Positions 54,881 to 63,571 of a stretch of 64,000 nt of DNA are shown here, piece after piece (positions within the stretch are counted from its first letter, which is position 1; every line of letters starts with the position of its first letter). The notes beneath the pieces are model-generated. The model did not search any database. It was not told the origin of the DNA and saw nothing but the letters and a program-made list of their open reading frames with translations. Position numbers and translations under genes: made by a program. This DNA is from Lachnospiraceae bacterium (GTDB lineage Bacteria; Bacillota; Clostridia; Lachnospirales; Lachnospiraceae). Where the stretch lies: contig CAJTHM010000001.1 of the NCBI GenBank assembly GCA_910576125.1, positions 186,001-250,000 on the forward strand. The letters run 5' to 3'.

Positions 54881-56686
54881 TTATAATCCCTTTTTCTCTA
54901 CGATAATCTTTTCTTCAATCATTTTCCTATATGATTCATCAGAATCCATTGATTGATTATTTTTCTTTTGTATGTTATCAACACTTGATATATTCAAGAA
55001 ACTGTCAATGTCAATCTTAAAATGAATATCCATCTCATTACCAGTAACTATAATATTCTCAATGAGAATTGACAACAACTTTTTCTTTACATTCAATGGC
55101 GCATCCTCAAATACCTCCCTCCAGACCGGCACCATTTTTATCGTTTTCAAGTATTCATCCACAGCCAGTTGCTTTTCTTGAATGCTTTTCTCTAACTGTT
55201 CAATTTCTCTCTTTATCGCTGTAGCCTTATCTTCCGTAATCTTTAAACCCTCATTTATATACTTGCTGTCAAACTCACCTTCTCCAATGATAGCCTTATA
55301 TATAGCTTGTTTAAAGTGTTCAATATTCTTTTGCGTTTTAATATATTCTTTTTTCAGACATTCCAGCCCTTCCTGCTCTGCTTGTGATTCTCCCATGAGA
55401 ACCTTTTTATTTTTCATAACCTCGTCGGAACAATCAATCTGTACCGCTCGGTCAAGAAAATTATTTACTTCCTCCAATACTGCCGCCTCCAATTTATATC
55501 TGCTTATATAAGATTTAGCGGCACACATTTTTTTATTTCTCCCCCTCGTGTTGCACTTATAAAAATCGGTGTATGACCTTGAAATCTCACCGTTTACTTT
55601 ATGTACCTTTTGTGAGGATACCGCAGGGGATATTTTACCATGGCAATATCCACACTCCAGTAATCCTACCAACAGCAACGGACTTTTCCATGTCCTGTCC
55701 TCAATCGGCCTTAAATTGTCGGTATATTTTTTGTACCTTCTGGCAAGTATTTCCTGTGCCAGTTGCCACCTTTCTTCGCTTACAATCACATAATCAGGAT
55801 TGGCTTTTTCAGCTAAAATCCATTCCTCCGGCGAAACTGCCCTTTGCCTTTTCTTTACGTCCAGAAAATCCTCTTTTGTAATATCTGTGTTTTGGGACTT
55901 CTCCACCTCTTTCATACGTGTTTTCCCATATGACATATACCCTTTATATAAAGGATTTTTCAGAATGCTTCTAACTGTTGATGTATTCCACTTGTTGCCC
56001 TTCCTTGTTTTTAACTTCCTATCTTCATTAAGATACGCAGTAAGTCCACTCAAACTCATATTTTCATCTATCAGTTTATTATATATATCTTGTACCACTC
56101 CGCTTTCAAATGGCTCTTTTGTAAATTCGTTTATCATTCTTCCTTTCCTATCAAGCTGCCCTGTTGGAATCAATGTAAATCCATATGGAACTATGCCACC
56201 TGTGAACTTCCCTTGCTTTGTTTTATAATTCCTTCCGCTGTCTACCCTTGCGGCCGTTTTTTTACTTTCTGTGCTTGCTCCCCAGAACCTTATTATATTC
56301 ATCAAATTATCTGATGAATTTTCAAAAGTTTGCTGCCCCTCACAAACACTCCATACTTCCACACCACATTCTACAATGCGTTTTAGAAGAAAGGGGGTTT
56401 CATCATCTTTGCGCCCTAAACGGTCAAACATAAAGACAAGAAGCACATCAATATTTTTCTCTCCAACATCCTTGATGACTTCCTGTAGAACCTTGCGTTC
56501 GTTAAGCCCTTTATGATATCCAGAAACCCCAGGCTCAATGTATTCCTTATTTAATTCCCACTCCTCCCTTTTTTTGATAAATTCCATACAGGCATTCCTT
56601 TGCATAGGAATATCATCTTCTATGTTTACCTGTTTCTTTGTGCTTACCCGATATAAGCACCCCACTCTTTTTTTCTCCGGTTCCAT
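54881..56686 (-). CDS. Large serine recombinase
   Basis: The 601-residue integrase has a resolvase domain (residues 1-150) with YRVSTKKQ (active Ser), MFDRLGRKDDETP, then a recombinase domain (GGIVPYGF; STVRSILKNPLYKGYMSYG), a zinc ribbon with LLECGYCHG and RGRNKKMCAAKS, and a long coiled coil at about 440-540. It catalyses integration and excision of mobile elements. It lies 50 bases from the truncated M23 gene, which it probably entered. Confidence 0.92.
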   Translation of the reverse strand: MEPEKKRVGCLYRVSTKKQVNIEDDIPMQRNACMEFIKKREEWELNKEYIEPGVSGYHKGLNERKVLQEVIKDVGEKNIDVLLVFMFDRLGRKDDETPFLLKRIVECGVEVWSVCEGQQTFENSSDNLMNIIRFWGASTESKKTAARVDSGRNYKTKQGKFTGGIVPYGFTLIPTGQLDRKGRMINEFTKEPFESGVVQDIYNKLIDENMSLSGLTAYLNEDRKLKTRKGNKWNTSTVRSILKNPLYKGYMSYGKTRMKEVEKSQNTDITKEDFLDVKKRQRAVSPEEWILAEKANPDYVIVSEERWQLAQEILARRYKKYTDNLRPIEDRTWKSPLLLVGLLECGYCHGKISPAVSSQKVHKVNGEISRSYTDFYKCNTRGRNKKMCAAKSYISRYKLEAAVLEEVNNFLDRAVQIDCSDEVMKNKKVLMGESQAEQEGLECLKKEYIKTQKNIEHFKQAIYKAIIGEGEFDSKYINEGLKITEDKATAIKREIEQLEKSIQEKQLAVDEYLKTIKMVPVWREVFEDAPLNVKKKLLSILIENIIVTGNEMDIHFKIDIDSFLNISSVDNIQKKNNQSMDSDESYRKMIEEKIIVEKKGL

Positions 56687-56687
56687 G

Positions 56688-56951
56688 TCATCTTTCTCCT
56701 TTGCGCAATAAATTATTTATGTATGTTTCAACTAATAACTTTTGCAATTCCTCTATCATACAGCAATTCTCTTTATCTTCTGTAAAATGCAATCTTACTT
56801 TATAACCATTTTTACTATCTTCTTTTGTAAGTACATTATTTTCCTCTCTGGTATAGCCCCCTGCTTTCCCCATACCTTCAGAAATTCTTTTTTGTACATT
56901 TCTATGCAAAATATCATTACAGTATGAGTCTTTCACAAGCATCTGATTCAT
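56688..56951 (-). CDS. Small protein coupled to serine recombinase
   Basis: This 87-residue, charged protein has no family that I recognise (KNGYKVRLHFTEDKENCCMIEELQKLLVETYIN). It ends two bases before the recombinase start, with which it is probably co-translated. Small proteins in this position often have a regulatory or directionality role; here this is a guess. Confidence 0.5.
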   Translation of the reverse strand: MNQMLVKDSYCNDILHRNVQKRISEGMGKAGGYTREENNVLTKEDSKNGYKVRLHFTEDKENCCMIEELQKLLVETYINNLLRKGER

Positions 56952-56960
56952 AGAAAATTC

Positions 56961-57152
56961 TCATTGCCATGGATGTTCTGCCTCGTTTAAATCCTTATAC
57001 GGCTTGCCATTATATTTCTTGATCAATTCCATGTAATCAAGGCTTTCTATAGTGACACTACGTTTCTCATGTTTACCCCAAGCCCGGATTCTCTCCATTG
57101 CGTTGTCCGTGTCAGTAAAACTCCCTTCCAACACCACAGGGTCGCCAGACAT
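56961..57152 (-). CDS. Small unidentified protein upstream of recombinase
   Basis: A 63-codon frame (MSGDPVVLEGSFTDTDNAMERI to NEAEHPWQ) fits between the hairpin array and the next gene. The ORF also stays open to 57212, but that part is inside the hairpins. No family is recognised. It lies nine bases before the 87-residue gene. Confidence 0.4.
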   Translation of the reverse strand: MSGDPVVLEGSFTDTDNAMERIRAWGKHEKRSVTIESLDYMELIKKYNGKPYKDLNEAEHPWQ

Positions 57153-57184
57153 ACTCAACGCAAAATGGCTGATTATGCTCTTGC

Positions 57185-57300
57185 GGGTTTGGGATGCAAC
57201 CCCAACAAGCATTTTCGCAAGGCGAAAATGGCGAGTGCGGCTACACTCGCCCTGCTTGCTTTAGGCATCCCCTGGAAATGGCGCAAAAGAGGCGCTCTTG
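57185..57300. repeat. Second conjugative-element hairpin array
   Basis: GGGTT-N-AACCC (57185-57203), ATTTTCGC-AAG-GCGAAAAT (57211-57229) and GGCGAGTG-CGGCTA-CACTCGCC (57230-57251) follow in the same order and with the same CCCCAACAAGC spacer as at 17452-17536. The primary sequences of the stems differ, while the structure is kept. It precedes the two-component operon. Confidence 0.55.
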
Positions 57301-57365
57301 CATTTTTAGGTGAAGCAAACTATAATGAAAGGGAACATAAAATCAACCAGTGATCAGGAGGCCCT

Positions 57366-58034
57366 ATGGCAAACATTTTAATTGTGGAAGACGAAAAGGC
57401 CATGAAGGACATTATCGCGGACTATATGCGAAAAGGCGGACACACTTGCTTTACCGCTGATGATGGTGTAGATGCACTCGTTACGCTGAAAAATCATCCT
57501 ATGGATTTAATGATTTTGGATGTGATAATGCCCCATCTGGACGGCTTCTCTGTCTGTAAGTTGGCAAGGGAAACGAGTAATATGCCCATTATCATGCTCA
57601 CCGCCAAAAGCGCGGAGGATGATAAACTGAAAGGCTATGACTACGGCGCAGATGATTACATGACTAAACCATTCAGTCCCAAGGTGCTGCTTGCAAAGGT
57701 GAACGCCCTCCTGCGCCGATCTTCCCCCGCTTCTGCCGGAGCGATCACCGCCGGGAAAATCATGCTCCACCCCAACGCACACAAAGTCTATCTGGACGGC
57801 CAGGAGATCACCTTGACCCACAAGGAATATGAATTGCTCGCCTTTCTGATGGCAAACTCTGGGCAGATATTCAATCGGGAGCAGCTTTTGAACCGTGTTT
57901 GGGGCTATGATTTCGAGGGAACGACCCGCACCGTGGACACCCACATCAAGACCCTGCGGCAAAAGCTGGGGGACGAAGGCCGGCATATTGTCACGCTGAT
58001 ACGCTCCGGCTATAAATTTGAGGTAATGGCATGA
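57366..58034 (+). CDS. OmpR-type response regulator (peptide-exporter operon)
   Basis: This 222-residue regulator has NILIVEDEKAMKDI, the acceptor Asp in LMILDVIMPHLDG, MLTAKSAEDD, TKPFSPKVL and a winged-helix domain with THKEYELLAFLMANSG and TVDTHIKTLRQKLGD. GATCAGGAGG precedes the start. It overlaps the kinase start by four bases and controls, by position, the ABC genes downstream. Confidence 0.93.
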   Translation: MANILIVEDEKAMKDIIADYMRKGGHTCFTADDGVDALVTLKNHPMDLMILDVIMPHLDGFSVCKLARETSNMPIIMLTAKSAEDDKLKGYDYGADDYMTKPFSPKVLLAKVNALLRRSSPASAGAITAGKIMLHPNAHKVYLDGQEITLTHKEYELLAFLMANSGQIFNREQLLNRVWGYDFEGTTRTVDTHIKTLRQKLGDEGRHIVTLIRSGYKFEVMA

Positions 58035-59173
58035 AAGAAGTATTTTCGCTCCGTACTGTTCGGAAAAAGATTTTGATGCTCTCCAAGCTGGCGGGGGCTG
58101 TGTTGATCTTATCCTACATCTTCTCCACCGGCCTGCCGGTCAGTGAAGATGCTTCTTTTCTAATCTGGCTGGGGTTTGTTTTTCTGCTAATTATCGGTAT
58201 TGACCTTTTTATGGACCGCTTTATCACGAAACCGATTGACAAGCTGAACGCCTCCGCAAAGCGCATGGCAGGACTGGATTTTTCCGCTCCCTGCGATCTT
58301 GTTTCAACCGATGAGTTTGGGGAGTTGTCCGCCAGTCTGAACACTCTGTCCGAAAATCTGCAGCAGGCTCTCGCACGGTTGGAGGATGCAAACACGCAGC
58401 TTGAAAAGGACGTGGAAAAGGAGCGGCTTCTCCTGTCTGAGCGCAAAGAGCTGGTGGACAGCCTATCCCATGAAATGAAAACCCCGCTGGGCATTATCCG
58501 GGCCTATGCCGAGGGCTTGCAGGACGAGGCAGACGAGGCCAAAAAACAGAAATACGCCCAGGTGATCGTTTCCGAAGTGGAGCGCATGAACGAACTGATC
58601 GTGACCCTGTTGGATTTGTCAGCGTTGGAAAGCGGGGCTGCAAGTCTGAACATTTCCAGGTTTGACTTTGTAGAGCTGGTGGAAACGGTAGCCGGGCGGC
58701 TTCTGATCGACGCCCCGGACACCGACTTTGAACTGCAATATGAGCTGCCAGAGCAAAAGGCTTTTGTGCGGACAGACCGGCGGCGCATGGAGCAGGTTTT
58801 GGACAACCTGATTGTCAACGCCAAGAAAAATGTGTATCCCGGCGGCGTTCTGCGCCTGGAACTGACAGTGAATGATGGGACGCTGCATTTTTCCGTCTTC
58901 AATCAGGGCCGGCCCATTCCGGAAAGTGACCTGCCAAAAATCTGGACAAAATTCTATCGGGACAGCGGAGCGGAATACGGCGGCTCCGGGCTGGGGCTTT
59001 CCATTGTGGCGCAAATCCTGTCCATGCAAGATTTACCCTGCGGCGCGGAAAACCAAACGGACGGGGTACGGTTCTATTTCTCCATCCCTGTCACAGAATC
59101 ATTTCACACGGATTTCACAGCGGCCTCACACCAATTTCACACAGCAACCCTAAACTCTCCTTATCACAAATAA
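58031..59173 (+). CDS. Sensor histidine kinase (peptide-exporter operon)
   Basis: The 380-residue kinase has two membrane segments near the N-terminus (about 15-35 and 42-62), HAMP (ITKPIDKLNASAKRMAGLDF), a coiled coil, the HisKA box LVDSLSHEMKTPLGIIRAY, and ATPase boxes DNLIVNAKKNV, and GSGLGLSIVAQIL. It lacks a large outer domain. It is followed by a short gene and an ABC exporter. Confidence 0.93.
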   Translation: MKEVFSLRTVRKKILMLSKLAGAVLILSYIFSTGLPVSEDASFLIWLGFVFLLIIGIDLFMDRFITKPIDKLNASAKRMAGLDFSAPCDLVSTDEFGELSASLNTLSENLQQALARLEDANTQLEKDVEKERLLLSERKELVDSLSHEMKTPLGIIRAYAEGLQDEADEAKKQKYAQVIVSEVERMNELIVTLLDLSALESGAASLNISRFDFVELVETVAGRLLIDAPDTDFELQYELPEQKAFVRTDRRRMEQVLDNLIVNAKKNVYPGGVLRLELTVNDGTLHFSVFNQGRPIPESDLPKIWTKFYRDSGAEYGGSGLGLSIVAQILSMQDLPCGAENQTDGVRFYFSIPVTESFHTDFTAASHQFHTATLNSPYHK

Positions 59174-59185
59174 GGAGGTTTTTTT

Positions 59186-59335
59186 ATGTTCTTAGGTTTA
59201 GCGTGGTACTGGTGGCTGGTGATCGTGGCAGCGCTGATTATCTCCATCCCTTTCAAGGTCAAGTTTATGAAGTGGTGGAGCAAGCGCCAGCAGGAGAAGA
59301 AAGGCCAGCGCGGAAAGTGGGGTGACGACGAGTGA
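59186..59335 (+). CDS. 49-residue membrane protein between kinase and ABC genes
   Basis: The protein has one hydrophobic helix (GLAWYWWLVIVAALIISIPF) and a basic tail (KWWSKRQQEKKGQRGKWGDDE). AAGGAGG precedes it and its stop overlaps the ATPase GTG start, so it is co-translated. It is not in the usual gene size range but the coupling and ribosome site support it. A similar small gene (21580) is in the other exporter operon. Confidence 0.75.
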   Translation: MFLGLAWYWWLVIVAALIISIPFKVKFMKWWSKRQQEKKGQRGKWGDDE

Positions 59336-60180
59336 TTGAGGTCAAAAACCTGACATTCTCCTACGGCAAAGACAAGCAGGCTCTCCACGGCCTGGACTTC
59401 ACCGTGGAGGATGGGGAGATTTTTGGCTTCCTGGGGCCAAACGGCTCCGGGAAGTCCACAACACAAAAGATACTCACCGGGATATTAAAAGGCCACGGCG
59501 GTAAGGTTTCCCTGTTCGGACAGGATATTTCCGCCGCCCGCGGCCAGGAATTTTTTCAGAAAATCGGCGTCCTGTTTGAGTTTCCCTACCTGTATGCCAA
59601 TTTGAGCGCCGTGGATAATCTGAACTACTTTGCCTCCTTCTATCCCAGGGAGCAGCGGCGGGATGTGGGGGAATTGCTGAACACGCTGGAATTTAAGCCG
59701 GACTTTCTGAAAAAGCCGGTGTCCTCCTACTCCAAGGGAATGCGCCAGCGGGTGAGCATGGCGAGGGCGCTGGTGAGCAACCCCCGGCTGCTGTTCCTGG
59801 ACGAACCCACCAGCGGCCTTGACCCCTCCGGCGCGGTACTGTTCCGAAAGATCATTGAGCAGGAGCGTCAAAAGGGAACGACGGTTTTTGTCACCACCCA
59901 TAACATGGCAGACGCCGATTTACTGTGCGACCGGGTGGCCTTTATCTCCAATGGGAATTTGGTAGCCCTGGATACGCCCAAGCGTCTGAAAGAGAAAAAC
60001 AGCAATCACCGGATTGTAATCGACTATCTGTATCAAGGGCAGCGGGAAACAAAAAACATAGAGGCCCCGGAATTGGAAGCAGGTATTCCCTTTGCCCACG
60101 ACGAGATCATCAGCATCCACTCCCAAGAGCCAACTTTGGAGGATATGTTCATCCAGTATACGGGAAGGGGGCTGTCCTGA
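59332..60180 (+). CDS. ABC transporter ATP-binding protein
   Basis: This 282-residue ATPase has Walker A LGPNGSGKSTTQK, signature SYSKGMRQRVSMARALV, Walker B LLFLDEPTSGLDPSG and VTTHNM. It starts at GTG 59332 (MIEVKNLTFSYG). It resembles the fluoroquinolone/lantibiotic-type exporters of Clostridia. Two permease genes follow with overlaps of one and four bases. Confidence 0.9.
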   Translation: MIEVKNLTFSYGKDKQALHGLDFTVEDGEIFGFLGPNGSGKSTTQKILTGILKGHGGKVSLFGQDISAARGQEFFQKIGVLFEFPYLYANLSAVDNLNYFASFYPREQRRDVGELLNTLEFKPDFLKKPVSSYSKGMRQRVSMARALVSNPRLLFLDEPTSGLDPSGAVLFRKIIEQERQKGTTVFVTTHNMADADLLCDRVAFISNGNLVALDTPKRLKEKNSNHRIVIDYLYQGQRETKNIEAPELEAGIPFAHDEIISIHSQEPTLEDMFIQYTGRGLS

Positions 60181-61172
60181 TGGGAAAAGGATTTTGCGCC
60201 CTGTTCAAAAAAGATTGCCAGATGCTGTCATCGGGTAAGTTCTTCCTTATGGCTATCGGTTTCCTGGCCCTCTATACAGCCTATGTGAACCTGGGCTATA
60301 TCCGCTTCATGCAGATGCCGCCCTACAATGTGTATCTGTACGATCCCGCCGGGACACAGACGGAAAAATCCTCTCTGGTTCAGACCGTTCCGTCCATGGA
60401 GGCTATGGACACCGCCCTGCTCTCCGACGCTAACGGCGTGGGGCTGGATGCCAGCGCAGGGGAAGTACGGGTGGTACTCTATAAGGGAGCGGAACACGTT
60501 GACCACCACCGGGCTGACTATGCCTTGTTCCTGCTGCGGCCTTCCACCGGCAGCGCCCCGGAGATTGTCGGGACAAATACGCCGGAACAAAAGGCGCGGA
60601 AAGAAATCACCTGTGAACTGCTGTTTTTTGAACTGTCCGCTGTGGGATTCCTGGGAATCGCCGCTGTTCTGTTCAGGGAAAAGGGGATGGGGGTAATTCG
60701 TGTCCACGCCATCCTCCCATTGCAGAAGAACCTGTTTCTCCTGTCCAAGCTGGCGGTGTTCCTGCTCTCTGATCTTGTCTTTGCGGTACTTCTCACCCTG
60801 TTGAATGCAGGACTTGCCGACGGAGCGGCGCTGCTGCCCGCCGTCTTGCTCCAGACGGCCATCCTGTCGCTGATTATGGCCTTGTTGGGTTTGCTCTGCG
60901 CCCTGCTGCTGAAAGATTTTCGGCAATTCACATTGGCCTACCTGATTATCGCTATTTTTGCGGCAACACCTGTTTTTTTGTCCGCCAATACATCGGTGAA
61001 ATTTGACTGGATTGGCTGGCACCCGTTCTACCATGTTTACATGGGCTTGAAAAACGCCTATTTCGGGTCGGCCACTTCGCCGGTCTACTATGCCGGCGCT
61101 GCGGCTGCAATCCTGGTGCTGTTCCTGGTGGTGCAGTTTGCCTTCCGTCGGGAAATCGGAAAGGAGATGTGA
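60180..61172 (+). CDS. ABC permease subunit (first)
   Basis: The 330-residue membrane protein has an N-terminal helix (FFLMAIGFLALYTAYVNLG), an extracellular loop of about 130 residues and five or six helices (LSAVGFLGIAAVLF; LILALLGLLCALL-type segments). The start ATG overlaps the ATPase stop (TGATG). It pairs with the next permease, a two-subunit exporter pattern. Confidence 0.85.
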   Translation: MGKGFCALFKKDCQMLSSGKFFLMAIGFLALYTAYVNLGYIRFMQMPPYNVYLYDPAGTQTEKSSLVQTVPSMEAMDTALLSDANGVGLDASAGEVRVVLYKGAEHVDHHRADYALFLLRPSTGSAPEIVGTNTPEQKARKEITCELLFFELSAVGFLGIAAVLFREKGMGVIRVHAILPLQKNLFLLSKLAVFLLSDLVFAVLLTLLNAGLADGAALLPAVLLQTAILSLIMALLGLLCALLLKDFRQFTLAYLIIAIFAATPVFLSANTSVKFDWIGWHPFYHVYMGLKNAYFGSATSPVYYAGAAAAILVLFLVVQFAFRREIGKEM

Positions 61173-61175
61173 GGC

Positions 61176-62186
61176 GTGAAAGGTTTAACCTATCAACTGA
61201 AAAGCGTGTTGCGGGACAAATTCTGCCTGATGACCTTCCTGCTGCCCATTTTGGTCGCCGTGGCATTGAATTTTATGGGTTCCATTGACCTGTCCAGCCT
61301 GGGAGAACTGCATTTCGGCGTACTGGAAAACAATCTGCCCCCGCAGACAATCACTTGGCTGGAGCGGTACGGGCCGGTGACAGCTTATGGGACACAGGAA
61401 GAGCTGACCGCTGCCATCAAGGAACCGTCTACCAATGTGATTGGCGTAAAAGCAGACGCGGACAGCCTTAAAACTGCGATCAGCGGGGACGAGCTGGAGA
61501 TTTTTCAGCAGGCGGCGGCTGCACTCCCAGCTCTCTATGAACAGCGGGCAGGGACGGAGCAGGCGAAAGTTTTGACGTTGGAACGCCCTGACATTCTGGA
61601 AAGCTTTCAAGGCATTTTCATCCCCGCCGTGCTGATTGTCGCGATGTTCATGGGCTGTACGTTCAATGCCATGAACATCATTTCCGAAAAAGAGGACGGC
61701 GTGGCTTTTATCAACGAGATTTTGCCCATGACGCCAAGCCAGTACATTATGCAGAAAGTCGTGGTGGGATTTCTCTTTGGAAGTCTATCGTCTGTCGTAA
61801 CGGCGTGTATTTGCTTTCAACTGTCCTGGCAGAATTTTGGGATAATGCTTGCGCTGATCGGGCTGTCTTCCTTTGTAGCGGCGCTGATCGGGCTGTTTAT
61901 CGGCAAGCTCTCCGAGGGCTTGATGATCGGCGTGGTCTATATCAAAATCATCATGCTTGTATTTATCGCGGTGCCCATTGTATGCTCCCTGATCGGGGTG
62001 AGCGGGCCGCTGGCAATCATTTGTAACATCGTTCCATCCCAGCCTGCTTTTGATGGCATTATGGCCCTGTCTGCCGGGAACATGGGAACAGCGATAAAAG
62101 ATATTGGTATTCTCATAATCCACTGTGTCACATGGTTCACACTGTATGTTTTGATTTCCGCCCGACGCAAAAAGCGAACAACTTAA
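61176..62186 (+). CDS. ABC permease subunit (second)
   Basis: This 336-residue membrane protein starts with GTG after AAAGGAG, has an N-terminal helix (FCLMTFLLPILVAVALNFMG), an outer loop of about 140 residues and about six C-terminal helices ending in LYVLISARRKKRTT. The two permeases share loop size and layout and probably form a heterodimer. A terminator follows at 62207. Confidence 0.85.
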   Translation: MKGLTYQLKSVLRDKFCLMTFLLPILVAVALNFMGSIDLSSLGELHFGVLENNLPPQTITWLERYGPVTAYGTQEELTAAIKEPSTNVIGVKADADSLKTAISGDELEIFQQAAAALPALYEQRAGTEQAKVLTLERPDILESFQGIFIPAVLIVAMFMGCTFNAMNIISEKEDGVAFINEILPMTPSQYIMQKVVVGFLFGSLSSVVTACICFQLSWQNFGIMLALIGLSSFVAALIGLFIGKLSEGLMIGVVYIKIIMLVFIAVPIVCSLIGVSGPLAIICNIVPSQPAFDGIMALSAGNMGTAIKDIGILIIHCVTWFTLYVLISARRKKRTT

Positions 62187-62206
62187 TAATCAGAAAAATA
62201 TCTGCC

Positions 62207-62241
62207 CAGCGGCTGTTCATTATTCAAAGCCGCTGTTTTTT
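62207..62241 (+). terminator. Terminator of the exporter operon
   Basis: CAGCGGCT and AGCCGCTG form an eight-base stem followed by TTTTTT. Confidence 0.8.
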
Positions 62242-62359
62242 ATATTCACTGGCGGCACATAGGAGAAAGCGGCTAAGATAGCACGGTTACCCGATTCCAT
62301 CACATAAGCAGACAGAAGAACCATGTCGGGAATACCCCCTCAACTAAGCGGTCTTTACT

Positions 62360-63571
62360 TTACGCCAATTTCACCACCAGTGTCACATAGAAGCAGCCGT
62401 TGCGAATATCCGCAAACACCTCTCCACCCATAAGCGACATCACCCGTTTGCAGATAAAAAGCCCAAGCCCGTTGCCCTGCGCCTTATCCGCATTGTTTCC
62501 GCGATGAAAGCTCTCGAATATCTGCGGCAGTTCTTTTGCTTCAAGTGTGCAGCCCGTATTTGACACCGTGATAAGCTCACAGCCGTCCATTTTATCACAG
62601 CCGATTTCAATTCGTCTGCCGTCTCCGTATTTGATTGCGTTTTCAATCAGATTTTGAAAACATTCCGCAAGGCGGTTCGGATCGCAGGAAAGAATGCAGT
62701 CATCATATTTGCGAATCAAAAACTCTGTTCCCGACATGGAGAGCTGGGGAGCATATCTCGCGTTTATTTTTGTGATGATAACACTGAGAAACTCCTCGCC
62801 GGGTACCACCTCAAAGCTCATAAAGTCCTCGCTGACCGCCTTTGAGAGCTCACTGACAAAGTGCTCTATCTCATCCGCGCGGGTATTGATGTTCTCGGCA
62901 GCGGCACGCTGTTTTTCCTCGTTCTTGTATAATCCCTTGGCAAGCGCCTTTGCATTCAGCTTGATAGCCGACAAAGGTGTTTTTACGTCATGGGAAAGGG
63001 AGAGCAGCAGGAGTTTTTTATCCTTTTGCATCGTAATCTCTTTTTTGCGGCTGTTTTCGATGCTCTCACGCAAGAGGTTAACTCCCCATGTGAATTCGCC
63101 GAAAAAACGGCTTTTTTCTTCGGATATCGGCACGGCAAGATTGCCCTTTGCAAGCTCCTTAGGAACATCACTCAGCCTGTTGAAAGGTACGATGATATGT
63201 CTGCGGATATAATACAAAAGACCTGTCAGCAACAGGAACAGCGCGCCCAATACGCAGTTTACCGCAGCAATGCCATATTGTCTGTTCCCGACGGTATATT
63301 CAACGCGATAAAGCGTTTCGCCCGCTTCTATGATAAGATAATGCTCATCGGAACGGTAGATGTCGTCACCCGTAAACACCCCTGTAATGTGGGGGTATTT
63401 TTCAATGTCATAACTGCCCGTCTCCGCCATCTCACCCACAAGCCGCCTGGCTTCAACACGATAAATACCTTCACTATTATCTTTCGATCCCACGAGAAAT
63501 ATGTTCAATGCCGCCGCCAGTAAAAGAAATACGGTCATCACTGCGATACACAGATTTTTGTAAGCTTTCAT
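62360..63571 (-). CDS. Sensor histidine kinase
   Basis: This 403-residue kinase has two membrane segments (about 10-30 and 108-128) enclosing an outer domain of about 80 residues, a HAMP region, HisKA box LLLSLSHDVKTPLSAIKLNAKAL and ATPase boxes FQNLIENAIKYGDG and AQGNGLGLFICKRVM. It overlaps the response regulator gene by four bases and is convergent with the exporter operon. Confidence 0.92.
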   Translation of the reverse strand: MKAYKNLCIAVMTVFLLLAAALNIFLVGSKDNSEGIYRVEARRLVGEMAETGSYDIEKYPHITGVFTGDDIYRSDEHYLIIEAGETLYRVEYTVGNRQYGIAAVNCVLGALFLLLTGLLYYIRRHIIVPFNRLSDVPKELAKGNLAVPISEEKSRFFGEFTWGVNLLRESIENSRKKEITMQKDKKLLLLSLSHDVKTPLSAIKLNAKALAKGLYKNEEKQRAAAENINTRADEIEHFVSELSKAVSEDFMSFEVVPGEEFLSVIITKINARYAPQLSMSGTEFLIRKYDDCILSCDPNRLAECFQNLIENAIKYGDGRRIEIGCDKMDGCELITVSNTGCTLEAKELPQIFESFHRGNNADKAQGNGLGLFICKRVMSLMGGEVFADIRNGCFYVTLVVKLA

